The notes beneath the pieces were generated by a model, which worked only from the letters and a program-made list of their open reading frames with translations, did not search any database and was not told the origin of the DNA. Of a DNA stretch of 64,000 nucleotides, positions 20,130 through 30,555 are shown in pieces. The stretch is from Dipteris shenzhenensis. Its lineage: Eukaryota > Polypodiophyta > Polypodiopsida > Gleicheniales. The stretch is from the NCBI GenBank assembly GCA_047967505.1, contig CM106541.1, one strand, 5' to 3'. Positions within the stretch are counted from its first letter, which is position 1. Each line of letters begins with the position of its first letter. A program made the translations under genes and the position numbers.

Positions 20130-21686
20130 ATGGATATTCCGTCAGCCAATCCTACTCCACCTCCACCGGCCACGAAAACTATTACTTTTTCTAAAGACGA
20201 GTTGCAGCATCTCAAGAAGGATGTAGAGATTGATTGCTCTACCACGTTGCTAGCACGAATCTTCGGGTCTCGCCCCTCCAGATCCCAAGCCAGATCCCAA
20301 GCCAGAGACTGGATGCTTGCGGCTCTCCCCCCAGACCTCACTCCACGATTGTTAGATGTTCGTCTTCTGGAACGAGGTTTTTTTCAGGTTGTTTTTGACA
20401 CTCCAGAGGCTGCGAGCACTATGCTCAAAGCTGAGTTTTTACACCTGGGACATAGGAAGATCTTCTTTGAAGCCTTTGATATTAGTTTCGACCCGGTGGA
20501 GGCAGATAAGGAAATCTTTTCGCTCTTCATCAGATTTCCCGGGCTTCCCCAGGTTTACCATCAACTTCTTTCTGTTATTGGGGAGCATTTTGGCGCGGTT
20601 GCTGAGATCCCACCCCTCCCTGGGTACCTATTGACTGCAACAGAGGCAACCAAGGCTGATGGGGTACCTAGAGTTAGGGTACTTTGTAAGGATCCTAACC
20701 TCAAGATGGACCATGTTATGATCCAGCGCCCGAATGGTTCCTTTTTTTGCCAGAGAGTAGAGATTTCAGGCAGATAGGACCAGTGCAGGATATGCAGGAC
20801 CATTGGACACTTTACCAGGGACTGCCCCAAGAAGAAGAAAAGGCCCAAGAAGCCCTCTGGTACAGCTATCGCCCCATGGCCTCAACAGGGAGGCGGTACA
20901 GGTCCAGCACTTGCTCCTCGGCCTCGACAGAGGGGTGGTACAGGTCTAGCACCTACTCGTCGACCTCTGCATGGCGGTCCTCCTCAGGATGGTGGTGGTA
21001 CAGGTCCAGCACCTGCTCCTCGGCCTCGACAGGGAGGTGGTACAGGTCCATCACCTGCTCCTCGACCCCCACCTACCTCAGGGGCACGCAACACATTCCA
21101 GTGGGTTCCGGAACGTGTGCAGATCCCTCCTTCAGTTCACGAGGGTACATTAGTGGACTCTGCTTCACCTCGAGCTGTCCCTCCAGTTTCACCTCGCACA
21201 GTCCGAGACACTGAAGCTTCAACCTCCTCCCCAGTTGCAGCTTCTTCCCTAGAACCAGCGGTGCCAGACACTCTTCTTGAGGCAGTAGAGGTCTCCGCGG
21301 CTGGGCAGACACAGGATAGAGAGCAGTCCTCACTTCCTCCCTTGGATAGGGGGAAGGGAATGGTTTACACTATTGATCCTCTTCCCTCAGAAGGGATCCT
21401 TCGCACTCCGGTGTCTGGCTTGCTTTACAGAAACTCACTTTCAGCCCTGGTAGATGATTCTGATTTTCCAGAGGAGGAGTTTGTGCCCGCTACTTTTGGG
21501 GAGCCAGTGATTGGGTTTCCTGTTGACAGGGCTTCTTCTTCAGGTGGCAAGGTTCTTTCCTCTGTTGATTTTCCGCCACTTGATTCCATTCCTCCCTCCT
21601 CGAGTAGGAGGTCTTCCCCTGTTAAGGGGTTTGTTTCCGCCACTAGGTCGGGTAAGGTGTTCCACTCTACATCCTCCCGTCAATGA
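20130..21686 (+). pseudogene. LINE1 ORF1, copy E, nearly intact
   Basis: From ATG 20130 (MDIPSANPTPPPPATK) the frame is open except for one TAG at 20775-20777, where the other copies have CAG (GRQDQC). About 518 codons: FSKDELQHLKKDVEID, ARDWMLAALPPDLTPRLLD, the core IRFPGLPQVYHQLLSVIG, VPRVRVLCKDPNL, a CCHC knuckle (CRICRTIGHFTRDC), then a Pro/Gly/Arg-rich tract with four GGGTGPAPAPRPRQ-like repeats (about 20895-21075), and a Ser-rich acidic tail ending STSSRQ. The stop overlaps the ORF2 ATG (21683). An in-frame upstream ATG at 20079 exists; I prefer 20130 because the MxxPSANP start is shared by other copies. Probable role: LINE RNA binding. Confidence 0.85.
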
Positions 21687-23440
21687 GGATTATTAGTTGG
21701 AACATAGAGGGCCTAGGTGGCATCCCACATCGCTGCCGTAGACAGTTGATCCGGGATCAGCTTCATCCAGGTGTTACTGGGGGTTCCATTGATATCTTAT
21801 TTATTCAAGAGCACAAACTGGATTCTAGGGATTGTGCCAAGTCAGGCAAGTTGCTTTCTGGCCATACTTTTTGGTCGCCTGCCTTGGGCACCAGGGGGGG
21901 CACTTCTATTTGAGTTTCGCAGTGGGCGGTTTTCCCCTTAGTTGTTGGACACGGAGTCATTATTCCCTCTAGAGCTCAGTGGATTATTCTTTTGATTGGA
22001 GGGCATAAGGTTGGTTTCCTTAACTTGTATGCCTCCAACATTAGAGGGGAACGTGTCCTTGTGTGGAAGGATTTGCTCTCCTGGGCCCCCATTGCGGATT
22101 CATGGGTGATTGGAGGTGACTTTAACATGGTTGAGTTACCATCAGACAAATCCGCAGGTTTCCAGAGGAGACCAAATCGAGGCTGGCAGAACATCTCAGA
22201 GGGAGTGCAGGGAGGATCTTGCAGATTGAGGCAGCCCTTCCAAAGGTTTCGGTAGACACAGATGATATGCCACTCACTCACTCCACTTGTGCAGGTACTT
22301 TTACGAGAGGTGGTGTTATACTTCACTTTTTGCCCTTTCGAGATGCACAAGAGGATGCTTTAGTTTTTAGTGTCCAGGATGGTGGCAGATTGCTCAGGTC
22401 CAGAGAGGACATCTTGCTTGAGTCTGCTTTTCAGCCTATCACGGTTGTAGGGCTTTTGGTGCAGGGATAAGATTCAGAGTGGTTCCTAGACCCAGATCCC
22501 CGGCTACTCTCCATCGGGTCTTGGAGGCTCTGGCTCTATGGGGGAGTTCCCATCAGGTATTTCCAGTGGGACCCCGGAGAGTGGGAGTGGATTACCGTAG
22601 GGCATCGAGAGAAGAGCATCCCCTTCTTTCGTTACACGGTCAGTAATGCCAGGAGATTTCAGCTCAATAGTAGAGGTTGGAGACCTTCCAGAGTTCCTCA
22701 TTGGGAGACATTTGATATCACTGCGGATCTGCAGAGGTGCTTGTGGAGGAGACTTTGGAAATCCCACAGGAATAGAAAGATCACTATCTTCTTTTGGCTC
22801 TCTATCCATGATGGGATTGCAGTGAACCTTTGGAGGTCCAGGTTGGGAGCCGACCCTACTTGCCCTCGTTGCCTCTCTGCTTCGGAGACTATTAAGCATT
22901 GCTTATGGGATTGCAGACATGCGAGGATGATTTGGATGGACGTAGCTAGGATTTTCAGTCACTTTGCCCACTCCCCATTCTTTATGACATGGGACTCAGT
23001 GGCTTGGCTTTCTCTTACAGGGCCTCAGGTATTCTATGAGAGATTTGACTCCTCTTGGGCCATTTCGGTTCGACGTCATCAGATTGAGTCCTGTTCGTTG
23101 GATGTGGTACCACACCTTCCTTTTACAGCTGTACATGCCTCTGTGGATACTTCTTGGGAGATTCTAGCGAGCATAGCATCCTGGCATATCTGGAGAGCCA
23201 GATGCACAGAGGCTTTGGAGGGTACTTAGGTTCATCCCTCGCACACATTGGCTAGTATCTGGACAGACTATCTGGACAGACACTGTACATACTTTGATGG
23301 CTGTATGGACGGGTATGCAGGGAGACTCCCGTGCAGCCTCAGCTAGGAGGGCTTCTTTCTTCAGGGAATGGAAGGATTCTCCTTTCTTCTCTGAGACTAC
23401 TACAGGGTTGAGCTGGCACTTTCAGCCTCAGCCTTGGTTG
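21683..23440 (+). pseudogene. LINE1 ORF2, copy E, internal deletion
   Basis: Starts MRIISWNIEGLGGIPH, with QEHKLDSRD, GTRGGTSI, then a stop at 21911. The endonuclease continues at 21992-22255 (GGDFNMVELPSDK) and runs straight into downstream sequence (22190 on), matching the connection region near 35140 of the full copy. 22504-22960 covers zf-RVT (CPRCLSASETIKHCLWDC) in the 22741-23229 frame, ending in a TAG where the others have CAG. No RT remains. Confidence 0.82.
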
Positions 23441-23504
23441 TTTTCCACCTCACTCTGAGGGGGTTTTTATTTATCCTCGTCTCTTTCTTGAAAAAAAAAA
23501 AAAA

Positions 23505-23635
23505 AGCAAGGGATTTAGGCTTTATAATCCCACTACCAGGAAGGTAATAATCAGCAGAGATGTTCTCTTTGCTGAGAATGAGTGCTACACAAATCTCTAG
23601 ATGGCATAGAGAGGGGATGAATTGGATGGTATTTA
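23505..23635 (+). pseudogene. Ty1/copia fragment, right part of the split copy
   Basis: Continues the integrase/RT linker cut at 19424: SKGFRLYNPTTRKVIISRDVLFAENEC, matching [20 protein letters not shown] at 44925-44990, then a stop. It ends at 23635, where the gag-only copia element begins. The pre-insertion sequence continues at 26084. Confidence 0.85.
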
Positions 23636-23940
23636 TGAAGAAGCAAGAAATGGAGTGGAAAATGAAAGCAAGACTAAACAACTAGAATGGAAATGAAAGA
23701 AAGAAAGAAATGTACAACTAAAGTAATGTACTTACATCACCAAGAAAGTCTTGAGGCTTGAGGCTTGAGTGATTTGACATGAGAAGGTACAATACCTTTA
23801 TAGGATAGGCACGCACACTCAAGTGTCAAATGTATATGGGATAAGTCCTATAGTGACACGTGGCACTCTAGGATATAAAGTAGTATAGTACTACTCTAGA
23901 ACACACTAAAAGTCACTCAAATTGACTCCATTTCCTAATA
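23636..23940 (-). repeat. 3' LTR of the gag-only copia
   Basis: The 305-bp partner of the LTR at 25785-26083, including the same GAAAGAAAGAAAG run and CTATAAAGG box (about 23795-23805). Its outer end at 23636 abuts the ATTTA target duplication. Confidence 0.92.
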
Positions 23941-24429
23941 TCCCTCTATAGAGGAAAGGTGAGGGACTACTGGAATGGAACCAAGAACAAAACATGACGG
24001 TCATCAAAAACTATGCATGCCGGTCTAGAACTAGACATGGCCCCCACACAATCTCAGAGACAAGTGAGCATGGCTCAGAGGCTAGTGAGCATTAACATAG
24101 AAATCTCATCTAGCATGGCTTAGAGGCTCATCATGCATGGATGTATGATCAACTCAGAGGTCTAGGAGACCAATGCACCAACAAATAGACCTATCAAAGC
24201 CAAAACATATGGACAGTACATCCCCTCCTGGCTCCAAAGACTAATGAGGAACATGGAGCCACACACCAAAAATAGAAAAGAAATACATCATTTTAGAAGA
24301 ACTATCCAAGGCAGAGTACCTTTATTGACTCAACACACATGATTTATTGCACTCATTTTTGGGAAACATCCCTAGGGCAGAGTATTCAAATATATCATGC
24401 TTAGAAAGCAAAATCATGATCTCCATTAT
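23941..24429 (-). other. Copia 3' noncoding region
   Basis: No coding potential. It shares blocks with 29400-29690 and 41400-41660 (GCATGGCTCAGAGGCT-like and CCATTCCAGTAGTCCCTCACC on the minus strand), which marks it as the region just before the 3' LTR of this copia lineage. In the sister copies a G-run (GGGGGG) precedes the LTR; here it reads TAGAGGGATA, a degraded polypurine tract. Confidence 0.7.
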
Positions 24430-25287
24430 CCTCTAGATGCTGGAAACAGACAGTAAGAGCATGATCTTGTGTCGGCCGGTCATCTTCGTCTGCATCATTA
24501 CTAGTGGCGGATGCCACCTAACTGGCATGATCCTTCGATTGTTGTTGAGCAAGCTTCTGATAGCACCTGTCCTCCGTATGACCGAGCTTGTTGCAATATG
24601 TGCACTTGAATGGCTTGAATGTCTTTCCTCATGCTGGTGGAGTCGATGGCCTAGGTCTCCATTTGTTGGTGGAGGCAAGAGCCTGTGTAGTATCCGTTGA
24701 GTAGGATGGAGATTCTTTGTTGCAGTGATCCTTTTCAAGAAGAAGAGATACCATATCTTCGAAGGTGGTTGATGCAATGCGAAGTACTTCAAGGGCATTC
24801 TCAAAGCGAGAAATCCATTCCATACTTGTCATGAGAACAGCCATTTTGTCCTCATCATCTGGACAACACTTCAAGTTGGAGAGTTATTGAACTAAAGACT
24901 GAATTTTTGCTATATGTGCACTCAATGTATCAGACTCTTCCATTTTCAACATATAAAATTGCATTTTCAGAAATACCTTGGAGTTGGTGATCTTGTTACC
25001 AAATATATTCTCAAGCCCAAATCTCCTGTTTCTTGGACTTGGAAGTCGATGTGATGAATCAATGAATCATCTAGGCAAAGCCCGATGATTGCGATGGCGC
25101 TCGAATTGTGTTGCTTCCAAATCTTGCGTGTTTGAGGCTCCGTTGATGCTTCAAGTGCTTCATCATCTTCAATGGCATCCCAAACATTCTCCTTCATGAG
25201 AAGGAGTTGCACTTTTATTTGCCATGTGGTGAATCCGTCCCCCTTGAATTTTTCCACAAGAAGAGAGTTGGTGGAAATCGAACCCAT
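24430..25287 (-). pseudogene. Copia gag of the gag-only element
   Basis: ATG at 25287 opens MGSISTNSLLVEKFKGDGFTTWQIK, the classic copia gag N-terminus (F-x-G-x-x-[FY]-x-x-W), then VWDAIEDDEALEAS and LCLDDSLIHHIDF. The frame shifts near 24970; EWISRFENALEVLR and EDMVSLLLEKDHC follow (24874-24629). A CCHC knuckle, CTYCNKLGHTEDRC, lies near 24560-24605. In active elements gag forms the particle and packages RNA. ATG 25287 is preferred over the upstream in-frame ATG at 25512 because it starts the conserved domain. Confidence 0.83.
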
Positions 25288-25770
25288 AAAGCTCGCAGCT
25301 AGGAGAGAGAAGAGTGAATGTAGAAGAGGAAGAGTGGACAGAACGAGTAGACGGCGGGCACAAGTGAGCAGAGGAAGAGATGGAGGGCACAATGGAGCTG
25401 TAGGTGACGGACAGAATAGCAGCGGGCAGAGAAGAGGAGCGGGCAGATCAGTAGCGGATGTACGGGCAGTCAATAGGCCTGCTGTACGGCACAACAGTCC
25501 GTACAGTTGCACGGCTGGCTGTACGGCTGGTATGGGCTCAGTAGAGGGCTGAATGGCGAGCTGAAGTAGGCTGAATGGCGAGCTGAGCGGGCTGAATGGC
25601 GAGCTGAAGCATGAGCTGAATCACAATCTCTTTTTTTATGAAGCTCTCCAATGGTGAGGCTCAAGGTGGAAGAAAGAGGTTGAGCTCAAGATGGAATTGG
25701 AGAAGGCATTCCTCCAAGGGGAATGAGGGAGAGAGGCTTCAATGTCCTCAACCTCTTAAAAGATAGCCTA

Positions 25771-25782
25771 GCTCTGATACCA
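25771..25782 (-). other. Primer-binding site of the gag-only copia
   Basis: Minus-strand TGGTATCAGAGC, two bases inside the 5' LTR; initiator tRNA-Met type. Confidence 0.9.
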
Positions 25783-25784
25783 TA

Positions 25785-26083
25785 TGAAGAAGCAAGACAT
25801 GGAATGGAAAATGAAAGCAAGACTAAACAACCATAATGGAAATGAAAGAAAGAAAGAAATGTACAACTGAAGTAAAGTACTTACATCACCAAGAAAGGCT
25901 TGAGGCTTGAGTGATTTGACATGAGAAAGTACAAATCCTTTATAGAATAGGCACACACACTCTAAGTGTCAAATGTATATGGGATAAGTCCCATAGTGAC
26001 ACGTGGCACTCTAGGATATAAAGTAGTCTAGTACTACTCCAAAACACACTAAAAGTCACTCAAATTGACTCCATTTCCTAACA
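25785..26083 (-). repeat. 5' LTR of the gag-only copia
   Basis: Read on the minus strand it begins TGTTAGGAAATGG and ends TTGCTTCTTCA (TG...CA). It contains CTATAAAGG (about 25935-25945), a likely TATA box. It resembles the left LTR closely; the left copy has lost its TG (TATTAGG), and small differences show age. Confidence 0.92.
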
Positions 26084-26500
26084 ATTTATGGGGCATAATG
26101 CCTTTTAAGATACAAGAAGATGCATTTGAAACCAAGGAGCTAGTGACACAAAAAATGCTACATGTATTATGGCAAGACCCGAGGCAAAAATGCAGTTTTA
26201 CAAGCAGGAAAAATAATTTGATGGACAGCTATGGAATGTGGAAATACCTCATAGAATGAAATGTTTAAAGGGCATTTAATCCGCAAGATGAGAACCAGCT
26301 CACATGATCTAGAGGTGGAGAGGGCCAGGTGGGAAAGACCGAGTGCCCAAGAGAGGAAAGAAATCGCAAAAATCTGCCCCATTGGACAGGTAGAAAATGA
26401 GCAGCATGTGTTGCTTAGGTGTTGAGCCTATGCACACATCATAGAAAGCTACGGGGAAAGAAGAAGCAACCTGAAAATTTTGTTAAAGTAGCTGGTCAAA
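26084..26500 (+). pseudogene. Unclassified remnant with zinc-finger-like LINE tail
   Basis: The plus strand near 26275-26440 reads RKMRTSSHDLEVERARW, RPSAQERKEIAKICPIGQ and VENEQHVLLRC, a stop, then AYAHIIESYGE. The R..SH.L.VE.GRW...R.....C.......EDE.HVL..C..Y pattern resembles the C-terminal tail seen in non-LTR retrotransposon proteins of several eukaryotes and differs from the CPRC..HCLWDC tail of LINE1. Isolated, with stops, identity tentative. The first bases (ATTTATGGGGC) continue the copia remnant left of 23636. Confidence 0.4.
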
Positions 26501-26570
26501 AAGCTGAGTAGCTACGTAAAACAAGCCTTGGAACACCGCAACAAGGTACTAGAACTAGCACACAAGTTAG

Positions 26571-26704
26571 CTCAACAAGTACTCACTACATTTTGCAAGT
26601 TTGTAGTGTTTTCTTTCACTAGATGTTAATCACCATTTGTTAATAGTAATCATGAGTCTCATAGATCCGAAAGAGTCTCATGTGGATGTTAACACAATCA
26701 TATC

Positions 26705-26747
<43 letters not shown>

Positions 26748-26902
26748 CGTGTGCGTGTTAGCTCAACAAGTACTCACTACATTGCAAATTTGTAGTGTTT
26801 TCTTTCACTAGATGTTAAAAAATCACCATTTGTTAATAGTAATCATGAGTCTCATAGATCCTAAAGAGTCTCATGTGGATGTTAACACAATCATATCATA
26901 TC

Positions 26903-26945
<43 letters not shown>

Positions 26946-26960
26946 GTGCGCACGCACACG
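26571..26960 (+). repeat. 191-bp tandem duplication with (CT)n microsatellites
   Basis: Two copies of a unit starting CTCAACAAGTACTCACTACA (26571 and 26762), containing CATGAGTCTCATAGATCC and TCATGTGGATGTTAACACAA, each ending in a (CT) run of 30-50 bp (26709-26744, 26904-26943). The second ends in alternating CGTGCGCACGCACACGCAC, a possible Z-DNA tract. Non-coding. Confidence 0.92.
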
Positions 26961-27534
26961 CACACGCACTTCTTATCTATCCCTTATGTTGCATGCTTTT
27001 TTTCGTAAGTTCTTTGTGAATTCATTTTACTAGTTTAATACTAGGATGGCATCTATTTGGGATCTCTTGCATGGGCCACCCCTCACCGATTTCATCGCAT
27101 CTTACTTATTTCATCGCTGTCTAGCCTAGAATTGGAGTTTGAAGATTGTAGCAAAGCCCTATAAAATCAATCTTTGAAGTATATACTAGAAACCTAGATG
27201 AGAGGCATCTTGAATAACTTTTTTATATATAGTACCCAACATATGGAAATAGCAGCTCCATGATTTTTTTTAAAAACTAAAAATTATTACTTTTATTTCG
27301 TAAATAGACTTCTATTGAGTATGAAGGAAACAACTGAGAGGAGGGAAAACCAATAAAAAAGGCCACATGATATCAAGCATGAGCTTTTACTTGAAAAGCA
27401 ACTACATGATAAGAAATCCAAAATTATTGGAGGAGAGCCCATTTTCTTGTCTCTCTTTGGTGTCAAGCAGAAGCTTCTTCTTAATAATACTTTAAAACAA
27501 AAAATTGAATGATTGTTGACTAGACATGGTACAT

Positions 27535-27672
27535 AACTAGACCGGACTTCTTATGGTATATGACCGGACTTCCTATGGTACATGACCAAACGGGGACTTC
27601 CTGTGGTACAGAACCCGACTTCTTGTGATACATGAACGGGCTGTAAGTGATACATGACCAGACTTCGAGTGA
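27535..27672. repeat. Degenerate 22-28-bp minisatellite
   Basis: Six imperfect units built on GGTACATGACC and GGACTTCCTATG, at about 27535-27672. The minus strand reads as repeated (M)YH(R/K)KSG-type peptide, which is a by-product. The 1.5 kb around it (26960-27535) shows nothing recognisable. Confidence 0.75.
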
Positions 27673-27794
27673 GATAGACCACATACCAACATAGTCCTCT
27701 TGGGTGACAGAGAAGCGAGGCGATGACATCCAGCCCACAGTGGGTCTTCAATGGCCAAGATTTGTTACTATCCTTCACATGCAAGAGTTATGGC

Positions 27795-28117
27795 TGTTGG
27801 AATATGAAGCCAAAGTGAGTCTAAAATGAGTGTTCTAGGTGGTCTAGGTGTGTTTTATAGTCTAGTGAGTCCTAGACATGCCACATGTCATATTGGGAGT
27901 TATCCCATATACATTATGGTTTTCTAGAGTCTAGTGTCACACTATATAGTGTTGTACTTGTCTATTGTCTATCATATCAGTCAACATCAAGCTATCAATA
28001 CATTGTGAGTATTTTGGTTATTGCCTTGCACTTGTACTTTCCTTCCTTTCCATTTTGCCTTTCATTATGCTTTCCCATATTTACATTCCGTTCCTAGCTA
28101 GCTACCATGTCTCTTCA
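27795..28117 (+). repeat. 5' LTR of a short copia element
   Basis: Starts TGTTGGAATATGAAGCC and ends CATGTCTCTTCA (323 bp, TG...CA). Preceded by ATGGC (27790-27794), which recurs after the 3' LTR at 36792-36796. Intact LTR of the family seen at 14599 and 36498. Confidence 0.93.
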
Positions 28118-28119
28118 TA

Positions 28120-28131
28120 TGGTATCAGAGC
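28120..28131 (+). other. Copia primer-binding site
   Basis: TGGTATCAGAGC two bases after the LTR, initiator tRNA-Met type. Confidence 0.9.
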
Positions 28132-29694
28132 CTTCCTTCCTAGCCCTTCCCTTCCTTCTTGCTTCTCCATGAAGTAGAGGGTGGCCGGAAAGAGAAGCTG
28201 CCCTCACTTCTCTTGGAGGAGCTCCCCTTCCCTACTTCTCTCTATTTAAGGCTTCATCAACATTGGGATTCTCCTTCAACGTTGTCTTCTCCAACTTGAG
28301 CTTATGCCACCTCTCTTCTCTTTCCTTGGTAAGCTCTTCTCCTTCCTTCAGCTACAAAGACGTCCTGGAGTAGTGCTGTTTTCGTTGCTCTCTTTGTGAC
28401 CTGCAGACGATGTGATGCTTCTATCTGGATCTGGAAGCAGAATCACGACTTTGTGTCTCCAGGAACATTGTAGAGGACCTTGAGTACTACAATTTTCGTT
28501 TTTACATCATTGCAATCCGAGTTTTCTATGAAAAGATATAGCTCCTGCAAAAAGTGATGAAAATTATTCTTACTCACGGATTTTGTTCTTGAGTTCACGC
28601 GATGATAGTTTCGAGCCTATTGTCACTATCTTGATCTCCACCTCCATCTTTTGCTACTCCAGTTGGTGCCCATGAAGCTAAGCTGTAGCTGCCCATGCAG
28701 CTTCTCCTGCTGGCCACGTAGCTATCGTCTCTACCCACCATCTAGCTGTCCACGCTGCTGCTCACGCTTCTCCTGTTGCTCACGAGCTCTATCTTCTCGC
28801 CATTCGAGCTGCCACATTGCACACCTCATCTGCCTTCTATAACGGTGTGTAGACTCCACACTAATTTGCAGCAAGAAGAAAAAGAAAAATGATCTTGATG
28901 TGAGCTACGGTTACTTCCCGGCTTCTCCAATTAATTCTCTGATTGCTCGCGGTGCTAGGCTTGCACATTGAGTGACTCTACTAGTCCTTGTGGCACCTCC
29001 GGCCTCTACATCGATTTTTAGGTGACTCTCCATCTTCTATCTTGAGAGTCATGCCTCCATGTAGCTACCCCATGGACTTCATTGACAGATATTTTGGGGC
29101 ATCCATGCCTAGTGCTTCATCGACATCGTCATCGACTCGCAGTGATGTACACACATATGCAGTGGCTACTTGGAGGACATCTCTTACTCCTAAGAGATCT
29201 ATTTTTATTATTCCCACAGCTTGATGTATTTTGGGGTCCTCTGCCCTGGGTAGTCCCCCTAAAATGATATGTATTGAGTGTTTGATTTTCATTGAGTCTA
29301 AAGGTCCTCTGCCTTGGATAGTCGTCCTAAAAAGATGTATTGGTTTTCATATTTTGGTGTGTGGCTTCCTAACATGCCCTGTTATGAAGCCAAGGGGGGA
29401 TGTACTATGGGAGCCATATGTATTGGTTTTGATAGGTCTCGTTATTAGGCCTGACTGCGTTCCAGGATGGTGGTGTATTCCTAGACCTATGAGCTGGTCA
29501 TGTAGCCATGCTATAACGTGAGCCTCTGAGCATGTTGAGTCTCAAGCCATGAGAGTGCTTGGATCAACCTCTGAACATGCTCAGACTTTAGCCTCTGAAT
29601 TACATGGGGTGCACAATTTGATGACTGTCATTGTCATGTTCTATTCTTGGTTCCATTCCAGTAGTCTCTCACCTTGCCTTCATGGCGGGGTGTT
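28132..29694 (+). other. Internal region of the short copia, no coding capacity seen
   Basis: Open frames such as 28651-28842 and 28988-29224 are short and match no gag or pol block. 29390-29694 is the conserved 3' noncoding part ending in a polypurine tract (GGCGGGG, 29688-29694) directly before the 3' LTR. The sister at 41400-41666 ends GGGGGG. Confidence 0.75.
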
Positions 29695-29775
29695 GGAATA
29701 TGAAGCCAAAGTGAGTCTAAAATGAGTGTTCTAAAAAGGCAAAAAGAGTCGAGATGAATTGGGGATCATCAGCCT

Positions 29776-30480
29776 GAGCTGCTGCTCCTCCCCGTGAGCT
29801 GCTGCCCTCCCCTCTCCCTCTCTCAACCAGCCCCCTCTCCCTCTCCCTCTCCCTCTCTCAGCCAGCCCCCTCTCCCTCTCCCTCTCCCTCTGCCTCGCTT
29901 CCCCCCCCTCTCCCCCCCTCGCTGCTCCTCCTCTCCCTCCCCTCTCGCCAGCCCCCTCTCCCTCCTCCCTCACCCTCCCTCTCCCCTTCCTCCTCTTTGC
30001 CCTCCCTCTCCACCCCCCCACTACCTCCTACCTCTCCCTCCCTGCCCAACCTCTCCCCCACCCGTCATCCCCCCCGCCCCCCTTCTCCTCCCCCATCCCC
30101 TCCCCCGTCATCCCTCTCCCTCGCCAGCCCCCCCCCCCCACTGCCCCCCTCCCCGCTGCCCCTTTCTCCTCTCCCCTCCCCCGCTGCCCCCCTCCCCGCT
30201 GCCCCCTCCTTCTCCGCCCTCCCTCTCCCCCGCCAGCCCCCCCGCCCCCTTCTCCTCCCCCGCCCCCCCCTCGCCCTCCCTCTCCCCCCCCCCCCCGTTG
30301 CTCTCCCCCTCCCTGCTGCCCCCTTCTCCTCCGCCCCCTTTCTCCCTATCTCAGATCCCCATGCCTCCCCTTCAGCCTACCTCCATCTTCCCTCTCTTTC
30401 TCCTTCTTCCTGCCCCTCTCTTTCCCTTCCCTTCCCCTCTCTCCTACCCTCTCTTTCTCCTTCTTCCTGCGCGCGTGTTC
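29776..30480 (+). repeat. Polypyrimidine 5' UTR of LINE1 copy F
   Basis: Begins CTGAGCTGCTGCTCCTCCCC and is nearly pure C/T to 30480. It contains short tandem units (CTCTCCCTCTCCCTCTC). The apparent frames 29794-30636 and 29997-30719 are Pro/Ser/Leu low complexity that run into ORF1 in the wrong phase. Confidence 0.87.
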
Positions 30481-30555
30481 AAGGCGTCTTGGGCAGTAGT
30501 TTCACGGACGGAGCTTTTTCAGTGTTGGAATCGGCCTTTTCACATCGATTGGCGA

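Larger units (their letters stand above)
19425..23504 (+). mobile_element. LINE1 copy E, RT-deleted, inserted in copia
   Basis: Polypyrimidine 5' UTR (19425-20060), nearly intact ORF1 (20130-21686), start of ORF2 (21683-22150), then a junction that skips the RT and resumes in the connection region at about 22190, zf-RVT, tail, 3' UTR and A-run to 23504. Compared with the copy at 29736, about 2.6 kb is deleted. Both ends are complete and a 14-bp target duplication flanks it, so either it moved as a deletion derivative in trans or the deletion came later. Confidence 0.92.
23636..26083 (-). mobile_element. Gag-only (TR-GAG-like) copia element with two LTRs
   Basis: Complete non-autonomous element of 2448 bp: left LTR 23636-23940, right LTR 25785-26083, primer-binding site 25771-25782 and a gag gene, but no protease, integrase, RT or RNase H. 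The flanking 5 bp ATTTA (23631-23635 and 26084-26088) form a perfect target duplication. Elements with only gag between LTRs are known in plants as TR-GAG and need pol from a partner. It lies on the minus strand in an older plus-strand copia remnant. Gag carries stops, so this copy is old. Confidence 0.92.

Noticed and set aside
24001-24429. Possible CRISPR-like or satellite periodicity from repeated AGAGGCT/AGTGAGCAT words
   Set aside because: Only a few irregular words, shared with the 3' noncoding region of sister copia copies.
27520-27784. Minus-strand frames of 60-77 codons with repeated YHRKSG
   Set aside because: Product of the 22-28-bp minisatellite read in three frames.
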